Below are positions 16,963 to 25,882 of a stretch of 64,000 bases of DNA, one piece after another (position 1 is the stretch's first letter; every line of letters starts with the position of its first letter). A program made the translations under genes and the position numbers. The stretch comes from UBA11591 sp040220895. Its GTDB lineage: Bacteria > Bacteroidota > Bacteroidia > Flavobacteriales_E > Vicingaceae. The DNA is taken from the NCBI GenBank assembly GCA_040220895.1, contig JAVJVY010000008.1:124001-188000 (forward strand), in the 5' to 3' direction. A model generated the notes under the pieces. The model saw only the letters and a program-made list of their open reading frames with translations. It did no database searches and was not told where the DNA came from.

Positions 16963-17346
16963 TCAGGGGCAAGAACAGTCTTTTTTGTTGGTGATCTCCG
17001 AAATTTCACAAGTATCTTTAGCGAGCATTATCTCTACTTCACTGATTAATTCGTGATTCAATATCAGTATATGTTTCCCACTACGGCGATCTTTTGCGTC
17101 TTCTGAAGACATTTCTACCTCTGCTTCGGAAAGAATGGAACGCAAGCTATCTGCGGTTAGATGCAGACAATTTATCTGACAATTCGATCGCTCATTTAAA
17201 ACCATGGGGTATTCCGCTACCATTTTTAGTACTTGTTTTTTTGGCGTCCAAGAAGTAAGGTCTCTGTCTTTAAATATTGACAGAACGATCATAATTCCTA
17301 ATCCGACACCGATCAAATAATACTTCAGTCTGTGAAAAAAGTTCAA
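16963..17346 (-). CDS. Single-pass membrane protein, DUF4258-like
   Basis: A 127-residue protein with one N-terminal transmembrane helix (YYLIGVGLGIMIVLSIF, about 9-25) and a soluble part of ~100 residues. It resembles a flavobacterial group sometimes annotated as DUF4258, which also begins with an FxHRL-YYL-G pattern and has late cysteines; here the C-terminus is KKDCSCP. The predicted start is TTG at 17346, three bases after the ald stop, so it is the last gene of the porX-tsaE-ald run. Function unknown; the family call is tentative. Confidence 0.6.
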   Translation of the reverse strand: MNFFHRLKYYLIGVGLGIMIVLSIFKDRDLTSWTPKKQVLKMVAEYPMVLNERSNCQINCLHLTADSLRSILSEAEVEMSSEDAKDRRSGKHILILNHELISEVEIMLAKDTCEISEITNKKDCSCP

Positions 17347-17349
17347 TAC

Positions 17350-18570
17350 TTAGTATAGGTTGGAAATCAATAATTGTAGATTCTTGTATGGCAAGTTGAA
17401 GGTTTCGGCGAGGTATTTATTGGTAAGTATGCCATTGTAAACATAAATGCCATTTTGAATGCCCTTGTATTTCCTGATGGAACTTTCGATACCTCCGTGC
17501 TGACCCGCTTCCAACAGGGCCGGGGCAAATACGTTACTCAGTGCAATTGATGCTGTTTTTGCTACCCGGGAAGCAATGTTTGGAACGCAATAGTGAATTA
17601 CGTCGTGTTTGATGAACGTTGGGTTTTCGTGGGTGGTTACTTCAGATGTTTCAAAACATCCCCCTTTGTCAATGCTGACATCTACGATAACCGAGCCTAC
17701 TTTCATTTCCATCACCATGTTCTCACTGACAATTACCGGAGTTCTGCCACCATCTGATGCTCTCATTGCACCAATAACAACGTCGGCTCTGCGCAGTGCT
17801 TTTAGCAATACATTTGGTTGAATTATAGATGTACTTATGCGCTGACCAATGTTATTCTGCAAACGCCTTAAACTATAAATACTGTTATTGAAAATCTGAA
17901 CTGTTGCACCAAGGCCAAGTGCAGACCGCGCCGAAAATTCCCCCACAGTGCCCGACCCCAAAATAACCACATTGGTGGGTGTTACACCCGAAATACCCCC
18001 GAACATTTGGCCCTGCCCACCAAGGTTATTACTCAGGTTTTCTGCGGCGATCATGATTGCAGAAGTTCCGGCTATTTCACTCATGGCGCGAACGATCGGA
18101 AATATTTCATCTTCATCCTTGATAAAATCGTAAGCGATGGCCGTGACTTTTTTCTTTATGAGTTTTTCAAGAAAATTTTTTGGTTGAATTGGAAGTTGAA
18201 GTGCAGATATAAGGGTCTGATTCTGTTGCATCAAATCCAGCTCTTCCAGCGTAGGGGGCTCAACTTTTAAGATCAGGTCTGCCTTATAGATTTCTTGTGT
18301 GCTACTGGTAATTTCTGCTCCGGCCTCTGAATAATCATTATCGCTGAACTTCGCCGCTTCCCCCGCTCCTGACTCAATTCTGATGCGATGCCCGTGATTT
18401 ACCAGGAGTGCCACTGCATCGGGAATAAGAGGGACTCTTTTTTCCTGAATGGATATTTCTTTCGGCATTCCGATAAATAGGTCGCTTTTTTTTGTCGGGA
18501 TCTCAAGTGTCTCGGCCTGAGGCATGAATCCTTTGGCCAAGGATTTCAGGATATCGTCGGATGGGCTCAT
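17350..18570 (-). CDS. ald: Alanine dehydrogenase
   Basis: Ald reversibly deaminates L-alanine to pyruvate with NAD+ in the cytosol. The 406-residue length suits the Bacteroidota form. The N-terminal FIGMPKEISIQEKRVPLIPDA is typical, the catalytic lysine region is LILKVEPP, the NAD-binding loop is ILGSGTVGEFSA, and the C-terminal HYCVPNIASRVAKTAS is conserved. The ATG at 18570 overlaps the tsaE stop in an ATGA arrangement. It may also include transhydrogenase-like homologues, but residue matches favour Ald. Confidence 0.92.
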   Translation of the reverse strand: MSPSDDILKSLAKGFMPQAETLEIPTKKSDLFIGMPKEISIQEKRVPLIPDAVALLVNHGHRIRIESGAGEAAKFSDNDYSEAGAEITSSTQEIYKADLILKVEPPTLEELDLMQQNQTLISALQLPIQPKNFLEKLIKKKVTAIAYDFIKDEDEIFPIVRAMSEIAGTSAIMIAAENLSNNLGGQGQMFGGISGVTPTNVVILGSGTVGEFSARSALGLGATVQIFNNSIYSLRRLQNNIGQRISTSIIQPNVLLKALRRADVVIGAMRASDGGRTPVIVSENMVMEMKVGSVIVDVSIDKGGCFETSEVTTHENPTFIKHDVIHYCVPNIASRVAKTASIALSNVFAPALLEAGQHGGIESSIRKYKGIQNGIYVYNGILTNKYLAETFNLPYKNLQLLISNLY

Positions 18571-18980
18571 GATAGGTGAACGTTAATCTGCCTTGTTAGT
18601 CGATTGGATACAATCTGAACTTCTACGTAATTTACGGAAATAAGTTTCAATACCATTTCCGGCCATTCAATAAAACAATAGGCACCGCTGTCAATGTATT
18701 CCTCGAATCCAATATCCATGGCTTCTTCCGACGTTTTGATCCGATAAAAATCAAAGTGGAAAACATCTCCATATCGTTCACTCAAGTAGTGATTTATAAG
18801 TGCAAATGTAGGCGATGAAACTTCATCCTGGCATTTAAGAACCTTACAAATGGATTTAATCAAGGTTGTTTTTCCAGCTCCCATTTCACCTTTGAACAAA
18901 AAGACACGCCGATCGTTATTTTCAATCAGGTACTTGGCGATCTTTGGAAGATCACCTAGATTTACATCATTGAATATCAA
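18567..18980 (-). CDS. tsaE: tRNA threonylcarbamoyladenosine (t6A) ATPase subunit TsaE
   Basis: TsaE is the ATPase that drives turnover of the TsaB-TsaD complex making t6A37 in ANN-decoding tRNAs. The 137 residues hold Walker A GEMGAGKTT (31-39), SPTF (56-59), the HFDFYR element (75-80) and the EW pair (105-106). The start is TTG at 18980, directly next to the porX TAG stop (18981-18983) with no spacer. tsaB and tsaD are not in the window. Confidence 0.94.
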   Translation of the reverse strand: MIFNDVNLGDLPKIAKYLIENNDRRVFLFKGEMGAGKTTLIKSICKVLKCQDEVSSPTFALINHYLSERYGDVFHFDFYRIKTSEEAMDIGFEEYIDSGAYCFIEWPEMVLKLISVNYVEVQIVSNRLTRQINVHLS

Positions 18981-20531
18981 CTATTTGGGACTTAGATGGA
19001 CCAGGGGAATGATCATTTCCTCGAGTGAAACACCTCCATGTTGGAAGGTGTCTTTGTAGTACTTGACGTAGTGATTGAAATTGTTGGGGTAGGCAAAGAA
19101 ATGATCTTCACCTGCAAAAACGAAACTCTGTGAAACATTGATGCGGGGTAAAAAGATCTCCTCGGGGTTTTTAAATTCAATGACCTCTTTGGCTTCGTAG
19201 TTTAGATTTTTTCCTTGCTTGTACCTAAGATTGGGGTTGGTCTCTTTATCTCCAACCACTTTTGTAGCTTCCTTGACCAAAACCGAACCGTGATCGGTGG
19301 CAATAATGACCCTTCCTTTTCTTCTGGCTATTTCTCGCAACGATTCAAGTAGCGGACTATGCTCAAACCAAGACAACGTTACTGAGCGATAAGCAGATTC
19401 ATCGCTGGCCAATTCGCGTATGATCTCAGTATCGGTCCTGGCGTGCGATAGCATGTCTACGAAATTGTAAATAATGACATTCAGTGGATTCTTCATCATT
19501 CCCGGAATTCGCTCAACTAGCTTTTTTCCGTAATTGATGTTTAGCACCTTGTTATATGAAAAGTCGACGCTTTTACCTACCCGCTTTAAGTGCTGTTGAA
19601 GAAGGTCTTTTTCGAAATTATTTTTACCGCCTTGTTCGTCGTCGTTCAACCACATTTGCGGATGTAATTTTTCAATTTCTGAAGGCATGAGTCCTGCAAA
19701 AAGGGCATTCCTGGAATACTGGGTTGTTGAGGGGAGTATACTGAAAAAGGTATCCTCCTTGTCAATCCAGAACATGTCCGAAATTATTGGCTTCAGCACT
19801 TTCCATTGGTCATACCTCAAGTTATCAATAATGACCAGAAATAAAGGACTGTCGTTGTTGATGTTGGGAATGACTTCGCGATCTATCAGCGTATGAGACA
19901 TCACCGGAGCGTCCTCGGGATTTTTCAACCAATGAGCATAATTGTTTCTTATAAATCTCGAGAACTGCAAATTCGCCTCTGACTTTTGCATCAGCAGGAC
20001 TTCTTCCATTCCCACTTCCTCTGTATTGTCAAGTTCGAGTTCCCAATGTACCAGCTTTTGATAGACTTCTCTCCATTCTTCGTGATCCAGATCTTCGTTC
20101 AGGCGCATTCCGATGTTTCTGAATTCCATTTGGTAGTCAGAGGCCGTTTTTTCACTGATGAGTCGATTAGTGTCAAGGTTCTTTTTTAGAGAAAGCAATA
20201 TTTGATTAGGGTTGACCGGTTTGATCAGGTAATCACTGATCTTGCTTCCGATGGCCTCTTCCATGATAGATTCTTCCTCACTTTTTGTGATCATGATAAC
20301 CGGCATCGCCGGTTGAAGTGATTTAACCTTTTCAAGGGTTTCCAGCCCAGAAAGGCCGGGCATATTTTCATCCAGTAACATGATGTCGAAGCGCTCGGAT
20401 TCGATCAGCTCAAGGGCGCTGTCACCACTGATGGCTGTGGATACGATATAACCCTTGTTTTCAAGAAAAAGGACGTGCGGTTTGAGCATTTCAATTTCAT
20501 CATCTGCCCACAAAATTTTGATCTTTGACAT
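18981..20531 (-). CDS. porX: PorX: response regulator with PglZ/alkaline-phosphatase-like effector domain
   Basis: PorX is the T9SS and gliding regulator of Bacteroidota, partnered by the histidine kinase PorY. The 516 residues start with a receiver domain: acidic pair DDE (10-12), phosphoacceptor D54 in MLLDENMPG, and K104 in LIKP. A helical linker follows (about 125-200), then a PglZ-type domain with FLVIIDNLRY (231-240, metal Asp), the catalytic threonine region PSTTQYSRNALF (267-278) and ATDHGS. In characterised PorX the domain hydrolyses oligoadenylates. No porY lies nearby. Three T9SS-type cargo proteins occur elsewhere in the window. Confidence 0.95.
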   Translation of the reverse strand: MSKIKILWADDEIEMLKPHVLFLENKGYIVSTAISGDSALELIESERFDIMLLDENMPGLSGLETLEKVKSLQPAMPVIMITKSEEESIMEEAIGSKISDYLIKPVNPNQILLSLKKNLDTNRLISEKTASDYQMEFRNIGMRLNEDLDHEEWREVYQKLVHWELELDNTEEVGMEEVLLMQKSEANLQFSRFIRNNYAHWLKNPEDAPVMSHTLIDREVIPNINNDSPLFLVIIDNLRYDQWKVLKPIISDMFWIDKEDTFFSILPSTTQYSRNALFAGLMPSEIEKLHPQMWLNDDEQGGKNNFEKDLLQQHLKRVGKSVDFSYNKVLNINYGKKLVERIPGMMKNPLNVIIYNFVDMLSHARTDTEIIRELASDESAYRSVTLSWFEHSPLLESLREIARRKGRVIIATDHGSVLVKEATKVVGDKETNPNLRYKQGKNLNYEAKEVIEFKNPEEIFLPRINVSQSFVFAGEDHFFAYPNNFNHYVKYYKDTFQHGGVSLEEMIIPLVHLSPK

Positions 20532-20588
20532 GTTTTATCAGGATTGTACCGAAGTAATACGCGAAGCTTTCGCTATTATTGTTTAGCA

Positions 20589-20596
20589 CAAAAATA
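20589..20596 (-). promoter_or_regulatory. -7 box (TATTTTTG) for porX
   Basis: TATTTTTG on the minus strand lies 57 bases before the porX ATG, giving a leader of about 50 bases. It falls inside the gap shared with the divergent HD gene and close to that gene's TTG start at 20605. Confidence 0.45.
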
Positions 20597-20604
20597 GGCC
20601 AATA

Positions 20605-21837
20605 TTGAAGAAGTCCTTTAAGCAGAAGATATTTAACGATCCTATATACGGCTTTATCTCAATTCCCGACGAATCGATCTATAACCTGATTGAACACCCA
20701 TATTTCCAGAGACTTAGAAGAATCAAGCAGTTAGGGGCCACACACCTTGTGTATCCCGGAGCTTTGCACACCCGTTTTCATCACGCCCTTGGAGCAATGC
20801 ATCTTATGTCGGCAGCAATCCAGGTACTGCGAAACAAAGGTCACGAGATAACCGAAGAAGAAAGAACATCTGCATGCATTGCTATTTTACTCCACGACAT
20901 TGGTCACGGTCCATATTCACATTCGTTGGAATACATTCTTGCAAAAGGAATGAATCATGAAAAACTTTCTTCGAAATTCATGCAGGCCCTGAATAAAGAA
21001 ATGGATGGAAAATTGACCATGGCCATTGCCATTTTCAATGGCAAATACCAGAAGAACTTTTTACATCAGTTGGTTTCGAGTCAGTTGGATGTGGATCGTC
21101 TTGATTATTTAAAGCGAGATAGTTTTTATACTGGTGTATCCGAGGGTGTGATCAGCACTGACAGGATTATTTCCATGCTCGACGTTTTTGATGACTCCCT
21201 CGCTGTTGAGATCAAGGGTATTTATTCCATAGAAAAGTTTCTGATTGCCCGTAGGCTCATGTATTGGCAGGTCTATTTACATAAGACAGTGATCGCTTCA
21301 GAAAAATTACTGATCAATATTCTTCGTAGGGCAAAATTTCTTGCAGAACAAGGATCAGAGCTTTTCACCTCCCCTTCTTTCAAATTCTTTTTGTACAATG
21401 TTATTTCAGAAGATGAATTTGAGAGCAACCCCGATGTCTTGAAGAAATTTGCCTTGCTTGATGACAGCGATGTCTTTTTGTCGATCAAGGTATGGATGAG
21501 TCACGAAGACCGCGTCTTATCCGATCTTGCCAGTAATTTCGTAAATCGCGAACTCTACAAGATCAGGCTTCAATCAGACCCGTTCCCAAAAGAAGAATTT
21601 GAACAAGTGCGCAAGAAATTCATTCAAGAATTAGCACTAAAACCCGATGAGGTAGATTATTATGTCTTTAAAGGTAAAATTGCCAATAACGCATATAATC
21701 CAAAAATTGACAGAATAAATATCCTTTTACGCAATGACACAGTTATTGATGTGACTGAGGCTGCCGATCAATTGAATGTTACGGCACTTTCTGAGCCGGT
21801 TGAGAAACACTTTATTTGTTATCCTAAAAACCGCTAA
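20605..21837 (+). CDS. HD-domain phosphohydrolase
   Basis: A 410-residue cytosolic protein of the HD superfamily, similar to dNTP triphosphohydrolase-like proteins of Bacteroidota. The metal-binding residues are visible: HTRFHHALG (55-63), HDIGHG (97-102) and a later SSQLDVDRLDYLKRD stretch, which is the conserved DxDRLDYLxRD element. The substrate is not certain. The predicted start is TTG at 20605, giving MKKSFKQKIFNDPIYG; no in-frame ATG fits that conserved opening. A one-mismatch -7 box (TATTATTG, 20574-20581) lies upstream. Confidence 0.85.
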   Translation: MKKSFKQKIFNDPIYGFISIPDESIYNLIEHPYFQRLRRIKQLGATHLVYPGALHTRFHHALGAMHLMSAAIQVLRNKGHEITEEERTSACIAILLHDIGHGPYSHSLEYILAKGMNHEKLSSKFMQALNKEMDGKLTMAIAIFNGKYQKNFLHQLVSSQLDVDRLDYLKRDSFYTGVSEGVISTDRIISMLDVFDDSLAVEIKGIYSIEKFLIARRLMYWQVYLHKTVIASEKLLINILRRAKFLAEQGSELFTSPSFKFFLYNVISEDEFESNPDVLKKFALLDDSDVFLSIKVWMSHEDRVLSDLASNFVNRELYKIRLQSDPFPKEEFEQVRKKFIQELALKPDEVDYYVFKGKIANNAYNPKIDRINILLRNDTVIDVTEAADQLNVTALSEPVEKHFICYPKNR

Positions 21838-21993
21838 GGTCCTTGGCTGATTATTTTCAATTTCTAATAATGCCTGATTCCCTAATATTTATTCTTTAAA
21901 GGCATTGGCTTTGGATTGACATCTTTTGTAATACAATGATATTCAGTCAAATAGACCTACTAAGGGTCAATTTTTTCAGGGATGAATTTTTTC

Positions 21994-22001
21994 TACTTTT
22001 G
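21994..22001 (+). promoter_or_regulatory. -7 box (TACTTTTG) four bases before lpxD ATG
   Basis: TACTTTTG matches the consensus and ends four bases before the lpxD ATG at 22006. It heads the lipid A gene run, so the message would have almost no 5' leader. Confidence 0.55.
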
Positions 22002-22005
22002 AAGG

Positions 22006-23055
22006 ATGAATTTTTCGGCAGCTCAAATCGCGGAAATACTTGGCGGAAAGGTAGATGGAGATGCCTCCGTCGAGGTCAACCGATTGTCGAAAATCGAAGA
22101 AGGAGAACCGAATTCATTGACCTTTTTGGCAAACCCTAAATACACGCCTTTTATTTACGACACAAAGGCGAGTATAGTTATTGTTCAGGAAGACTTCATG
22201 CCCGAACGTGAACTAAATGATTCTTGCACCTTGATACGTGTCAACGATGCTTATTCCAGCTTTGGAAAATTGCTCGAACTTTACGATACAGTTCGCCATC
22301 CTGAGAATAGTGTAAGCATCGATGCTCAAATCCCATCAACTTCGATTATTGGGCAGGATTGCTACATCGCTAGCGGAGTTCAAATAGGTGAGAACGTAAA
22401 AATTGGGAACCGGTGTAAAATTTATCCGGGCGCTTATATCGGAGATAATGTAGTGATCGGAAATGAATCAATCTTGTATGCCGGTGTAACGGTTTACCTT
22501 GACTGCAAGATCGGTGAATCATGTGTTTTACATGCAGGAGTTGTGATTGGCGGAGACGGTTTTGGATTCAGTCCCAGCAGCGAAAATCACTTTCAAAAAT
22601 TACCTCAGATCGGCAACGTACTGCTCGAAGATAATGTCGAAATTGGCGCGAATTCTTGCGTGGACCGGGCAACCTTAGGGTCCACATTCATCAGAAAAGG
22701 CGTGAAAATAGATAATCTCGTACAGATCGGGCACAATGCCGAAATAGGTGAGAACACCGTCATTGCGGCTCAAACAGGTGTTGCAGGGTCTGCAAGAATC
22801 GGTAAGAATTGCATGATTGGAGGCCAGGTAGGAATTGCAGGTCACCTCACCATTGGAGACAACGTTAAAATTGCTGCTCAATCGGGCATAGGTTCCAGTA
22901 TAGAAAACGATGCTGTGGTTCAGGGATCACCTGCATTTGCCATTGGTCAATACCAGCGGTCCTATGTTGGATTTAGAAGACTACCCAAATTGATTAGTCA
23001 ATTAAACGAACTTCAGAAAGCAATTCAAAAAAATATCAAAGCAAAGCATGAGTGA
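22006..23055 (+). CDS. lpxD: UDP-3-O-acylglucosamine N-acyltransferase LpxD
   Basis: LpxD adds the amide-linked hydroxyacyl chain in the third step of lipid A synthesis. The 349-residue protein has the LpxD N-terminal uridine-binding domain (LTFLANPKYTPFIYD) and a long left-handed beta-helix of hexapeptide repeats. The catalytic histidine is H243 in QIGHNAEIG. A short C-terminal helix ends at the lpxC overlap (eight bases). It is the first gene of lpxD-lpxC/fabZ-lpxA. Confidence 0.94.
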   Translation: MNFSAAQIAEILGGKVDGDASVEVNRLSKIEEGEPNSLTFLANPKYTPFIYDTKASIVIVQEDFMPERELNDSCTLIRVNDAYSSFGKLLELYDTVRHPENSVSIDAQIPSTSIIGQDCYIASGVQIGENVKIGNRCKIYPGAYIGDNVVIGNESILYAGVTVYLDCKIGESCVLHAGVVIGGDGFGFSPSSENHFQKLPQIGNVLLEDNVEIGANSCVDRATLGSTFIRKGVKIDNLVQIGHNAEIGENTVIAAQTGVAGSARIGKNCMIGGQVGIAGHLTIGDNVKIAAQSGIGSSIENDAVVQGSPAFAIGQYQRSYVGFRRLPKLISQLNELQKAIQKNIKAKHE

Positions 23056-24439
23056 TAAGCAATGTACGATTGGGAAGGAAGTATCCCTTCAAGGAATAGG
23101 GCTTCATACAGGAGACACTTCCACGATCACGTTCAAACCTGCGGTAGAGAATACCGGATATTGGTTTAAGCGGACCGATATCGATGATGGAATCAGAATC
23201 AAAGCTGATATAGACAACGTAACAGATACCTCCAGAGGAACGACCATTTCATCCTCCGGGGCCAGTGTGCATACCATCGAACATGCAATGGCGGCCATTT
23301 ACGGTCTTGGAATAGACAATATTGAAATCGAAATTGACGGCCCTGAAGTACCGATTTTAGATGGTAGTTCGGCATCCTTTGTGGATGCCCTCTTAAAAGC
23401 CGGAATAACTGAGCAAAAAGCTGATAAGGATTATTACGTTCTTACCGAGAATCTCGCGTACGAAGACCAGGATAAGCAATGTGAAATGCTCGCGGTTCCC
23501 CAGGATGAATTCAGAATTACCGTTATGGTTGACTACAATTCGCTCATTTTGGGAACACAGCATGCCTCGATGTATCACTTGGGAGAATTCAAAGAAGAGA
23601 TCGGAAAATGCCGAACATTTGTTTTTCTGCGGGAACTCGAGTATTTGGCTAAAAACAACTTGATCAAAGGAGGCGACCTGGACAATGCCATTGTGCTTGT
23701 TGATAAGCTTTTGCCACAGGAGAAATTAGATGAATTGGCTGACCTGCTCGGAAAGCCGCACATTCAGATCAAGGAGACCGGAGTGTTGAACACTACCAAG
23801 CTCATCTTCCAAAATGAACCGGCTCGTCATAAATTACTTGATATAGTAGGTGATCTTGCCTTGGTTGGCCGACCTATAAAAGCTCACATTCTGGCTGCCA
23901 GGCCCGGGCACAAGGGAAATACCGATTTTGCACGACTCATCAGGCAACGCATTGCCGAAGAGAAGAAATCCAAGGTTCCAAAATTTAATCTGAATGCGGA
24001 ACCTCTTTACGATATCGGTGGAATTGAAAAATTATTGCCCCACAGGCATCCCTTTCTATTGGTTGACAAGATTATTGAACTGAGTAAGACCCACGTGGTA
24101 GGGGTAAAGAATGTAACGTTCACAGAGCCATTTTTTCAAGGACATTTTCCGGGTAAACCCGTCATGCCCGGAGTTTTAATTGTCGAAGCAATGGCTCAGA
24201 CAGGAGGTATTCTCGCTTTGAATACGGTCGACGATCCTGAAAAATACATGACATACTTCATGAAGATCGATAAAACGAAATTCAAGAATAAGGTAGTTCC
24301 GGGTGATACTCTGGTATTTCATATGGAATTGATGTCAGAGATCAGAAGGGGCGTTTGTCACATGAGGGCCGTTGCATACGTCGGTGATAAAATTGCCGCC
24401 GAAGGAGAGCTCATGGCTCAGATCGTCAAAGAGAAATAA
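23048..24439 (+). CDS. lpxC/fabZ: LpxC-FabZ fusion: UDP-acylGlcNAc deacetylase / 3-hydroxyacyl-ACP dehydratase
   Basis: A natural fusion common in Bacteroidota. The LpxC part (about 1-305) removes acetate from UDP-3-O-acylGlcNAc, the committed step of lipid A synthesis; its zinc residues include H79 (TIEHAMAA) and the HKLLD motif (261-265). The FabZ part (about 315-463) dehydrates 3-hydroxyacyl-ACP: PHRHPFLLVD (331-340) and GHFPGKPVMPG (365-375) with catalytic His and Glu. The two enzymes compete for the same acyl-ACP pool, so the fusion fixes their ratio. It overlaps lpxD by eight bases and lpxA by one (TAATG). Confidence 0.96.
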   Translation: MSDKQCTIGKEVSLQGIGLHTGDTSTITFKPAVENTGYWFKRTDIDDGIRIKADIDNVTDTSRGTTISSSGASVHTIEHAMAAIYGLGIDNIEIEIDGPEVPILDGSSASFVDALLKAGITEQKADKDYYVLTENLAYEDQDKQCEMLAVPQDEFRITVMVDYNSLILGTQHASMYHLGEFKEEIGKCRTFVFLRELEYLAKNNLIKGGDLDNAIVLVDKLLPQEKLDELADLLGKPHIQIKETGVLNTTKLIFQNEPARHKLLDIVGDLALVGRPIKAHILAARPGHKGNTDFARLIRQRIAEEKKSKVPKFNLNAEPLYDIGGIEKLLPHRHPFLLVDKIIELSKTHVVGVKNVTFTEPFFQGHFPGKPVMPGVLIVEAMAQTGGILALNTVDDPEKYMTYFMKIDKTKFKNKVVPGDTLVFHMELMSEIRRGVCHMRAVAYVGDKIAAEGELMAQIVKEK

Positions 24440-25218
24440 TGAAAACCATGTCCATGAACGATATTCATCCCAAAGCGAGGATCGGGCAAAATGTAAGTGT
24501 CGGCTCATTCACGTCCATCTCCGAAGATGTTGAAATTGGCGATGGAACTTGGATCGGCCCCAACGTAACCATTATGGATGGGGCTAGAATTGGAAAAAAT
24601 TGCCGAATATTTCCGGGCGCCGTTATTTCGGCCGTTCCACAGGACCTTAAATACAAGGGTGAGTTTACAACTGCAGAAGTTGGAGACAACACGACTATCC
24701 GAGAATGTGTAACCATAAACAAAGGAACCACCGATCGAATGAAAACCAGCTTGGGAAGTAATTCATTGGTCATGGCTTATTCACATCTGGCTCACGATTG
24801 CCAGGTTGGAAATAATGTGATTCTAGCCAACAACGCTACCATTGCAGGACACGTCACCATCGAGGATTATTCAATTCTTGAAGGGCTGGTTGCCGTGCAA
24901 CAATTTGTACGCATAGGAGCCCATAGTTTTGTGACAGGTGGTTCATTGGTCAGAAAAAATGTCCCACCTTTTGTAAAAGCCGCCAGGGAGCCACTTTCAT
25001 ACGCAGGGGTAAATTCTGTTGGGCTAAGAAGAAGAGGATTCTCTGACCAAGAGGTCCATACCATTGAAGACATTTATCGGATACTTTTTGTAAAGGGTTC
25101 GAATCTTTCGAACGCCATCACCACAATTTTGACTGAAATTGCAGAAGGCCCCTTCAGAAAGCAAATTCTCCAGTTCATCGAAGAATCTCCCAAGGGAATC
25201 ATAAAAGCCCCTTTTTAA
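24439..25218 (+). CDS. lpxA: UDP-N-acetylglucosamine acyltransferase LpxA
   Basis: LpxA performs the first acylation of lipid A synthesis, using 3-hydroxyacyl-ACP. The 259 residues show hexapeptide repeats from residue ~12 to ~190, the catalytic histidine H119 in SHLAHDCQVGNN and the C-terminal helical domain starting near SVGLRRRGFS. Its ATG overlaps the lpxC/fabZ stop by one base. The Bacteroidota order LpxD-LpxC/FabZ-LpxA is kept. Confidence 0.95.
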   Translation: MKTMSMNDIHPKARIGQNVSVGSFTSISEDVEIGDGTWIGPNVTIMDGARIGKNCRIFPGAVISAVPQDLKYKGEFTTAEVGDNTTIRECVTINKGTTDRMKTSLGSNSLVMAYSHLAHDCQVGNNVILANNATIAGHVTIEDYSILEGLVAVQQFVRIGAHSFVTGGSLVRKNVPPFVKAAREPLSYAGVNSVGLRRRGFSDQEVHTIEDIYRILFVKGSNLSNAITTILTEIAEGPFRKQILQFIEESPKGIIKAPF

Positions 25219-25227
25219 TTCTTTTTC

Positions 25228-25842
25228 TTGGATATCTCCTTAAAAAATGTCGGTAAAAAGTTTCGCAAAACCTGGATATTCAGAGGAATTGATCACGACT
25301 TTTCAAGCCGTAGTAAGTGCGTAATTCTCGGCCCCAACGGCAGCGGGAAAAGCACACTTTTGCTGATCATTTCATCAATGACAATGCCCAGTGAAGGTGA
25401 GGTCTCTTTCTCAGAAGATGGTCAAATACTAGAACCTTCTCAGTTTTACAGCCATTTTAGCATCGCAGCTCCGTACATGTCACTTATGGAGAAATTGACA
25501 TTGAATGAATCACTTGAAATGCACCGTCGCTTTAAGGCATGGTCCGGTGGACTTCAAACTTCCGATCTCCCTGAAATTCTTGGTTTGCAACAATACGGTG
25601 ATCAGGTGATCTCAGAATTTTCGTCTGGCATGAAACAGCGCCTCAAGCTGGGCCTCGCCCTGTTGTCGGATGTATCGGTGGTATTATTGGACGAACCTAC
25701 CAGTAACCTTGACAAGGCGGCTAAGAAATGGTATCTGGAAACAGTAACAGAATGGTGCATGGACAAAATGCTTGTGGTTTGTTCCAACCACGTGCAAGAA
25801 GAATATGACTTTTGCACCGAGCAACTTGTATTGGCGGGCTGA
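25228..25842 (+). CDS. ABC transporter ATP-binding protein without a nearby permease
   Basis: A 204-residue ABC ATPase with Walker A GPNGSGKST (35-43), a variant signature FSSGMKQRLKL in place of LSGGQ, Walker B VVLLDEPTSNLD and a switch His (CSNHVQ). It is shorter than most transport ATPases (~220-250) because the C-terminus is trimmed. The start is TTG at 25228, nine bases after lpxA. No membrane subunit is encoded in the window. It resembles CcmA-like and other small exporter ATPases. Its place in a lipid A run suggests a role in envelope export, which is inference. Confidence 0.85.
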   Translation: MDISLKNVGKKFRKTWIFRGIDHDFSSRSKCVILGPNGSGKSTLLLIISSMTMPSEGEVSFSEDGQILEPSQFYSHFSIAAPYMSLMEKLTLNESLEMHRRFKAWSGGLQTSDLPEILGLQQYGDQVISEFSSGMKQRLKLGLALLSDVSVVLLDEPTSNLDKAAKKWYLETVTEWCMDKMLVVCSNHVQEEYDFCTEQLVLAG

Positions 25843-25882
25843 CACTTGCTTAGATTAGTTAGATTTACGCAAAATTTGAGAT

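Noticed and set aside
21869..21906. AATGCCT/AGGCATT inverted repeat after the HD gene
   Set aside because: The arms are only seven bases and the loop is about 24 bases with no T-run, so a terminator or riboswitch is not supported.
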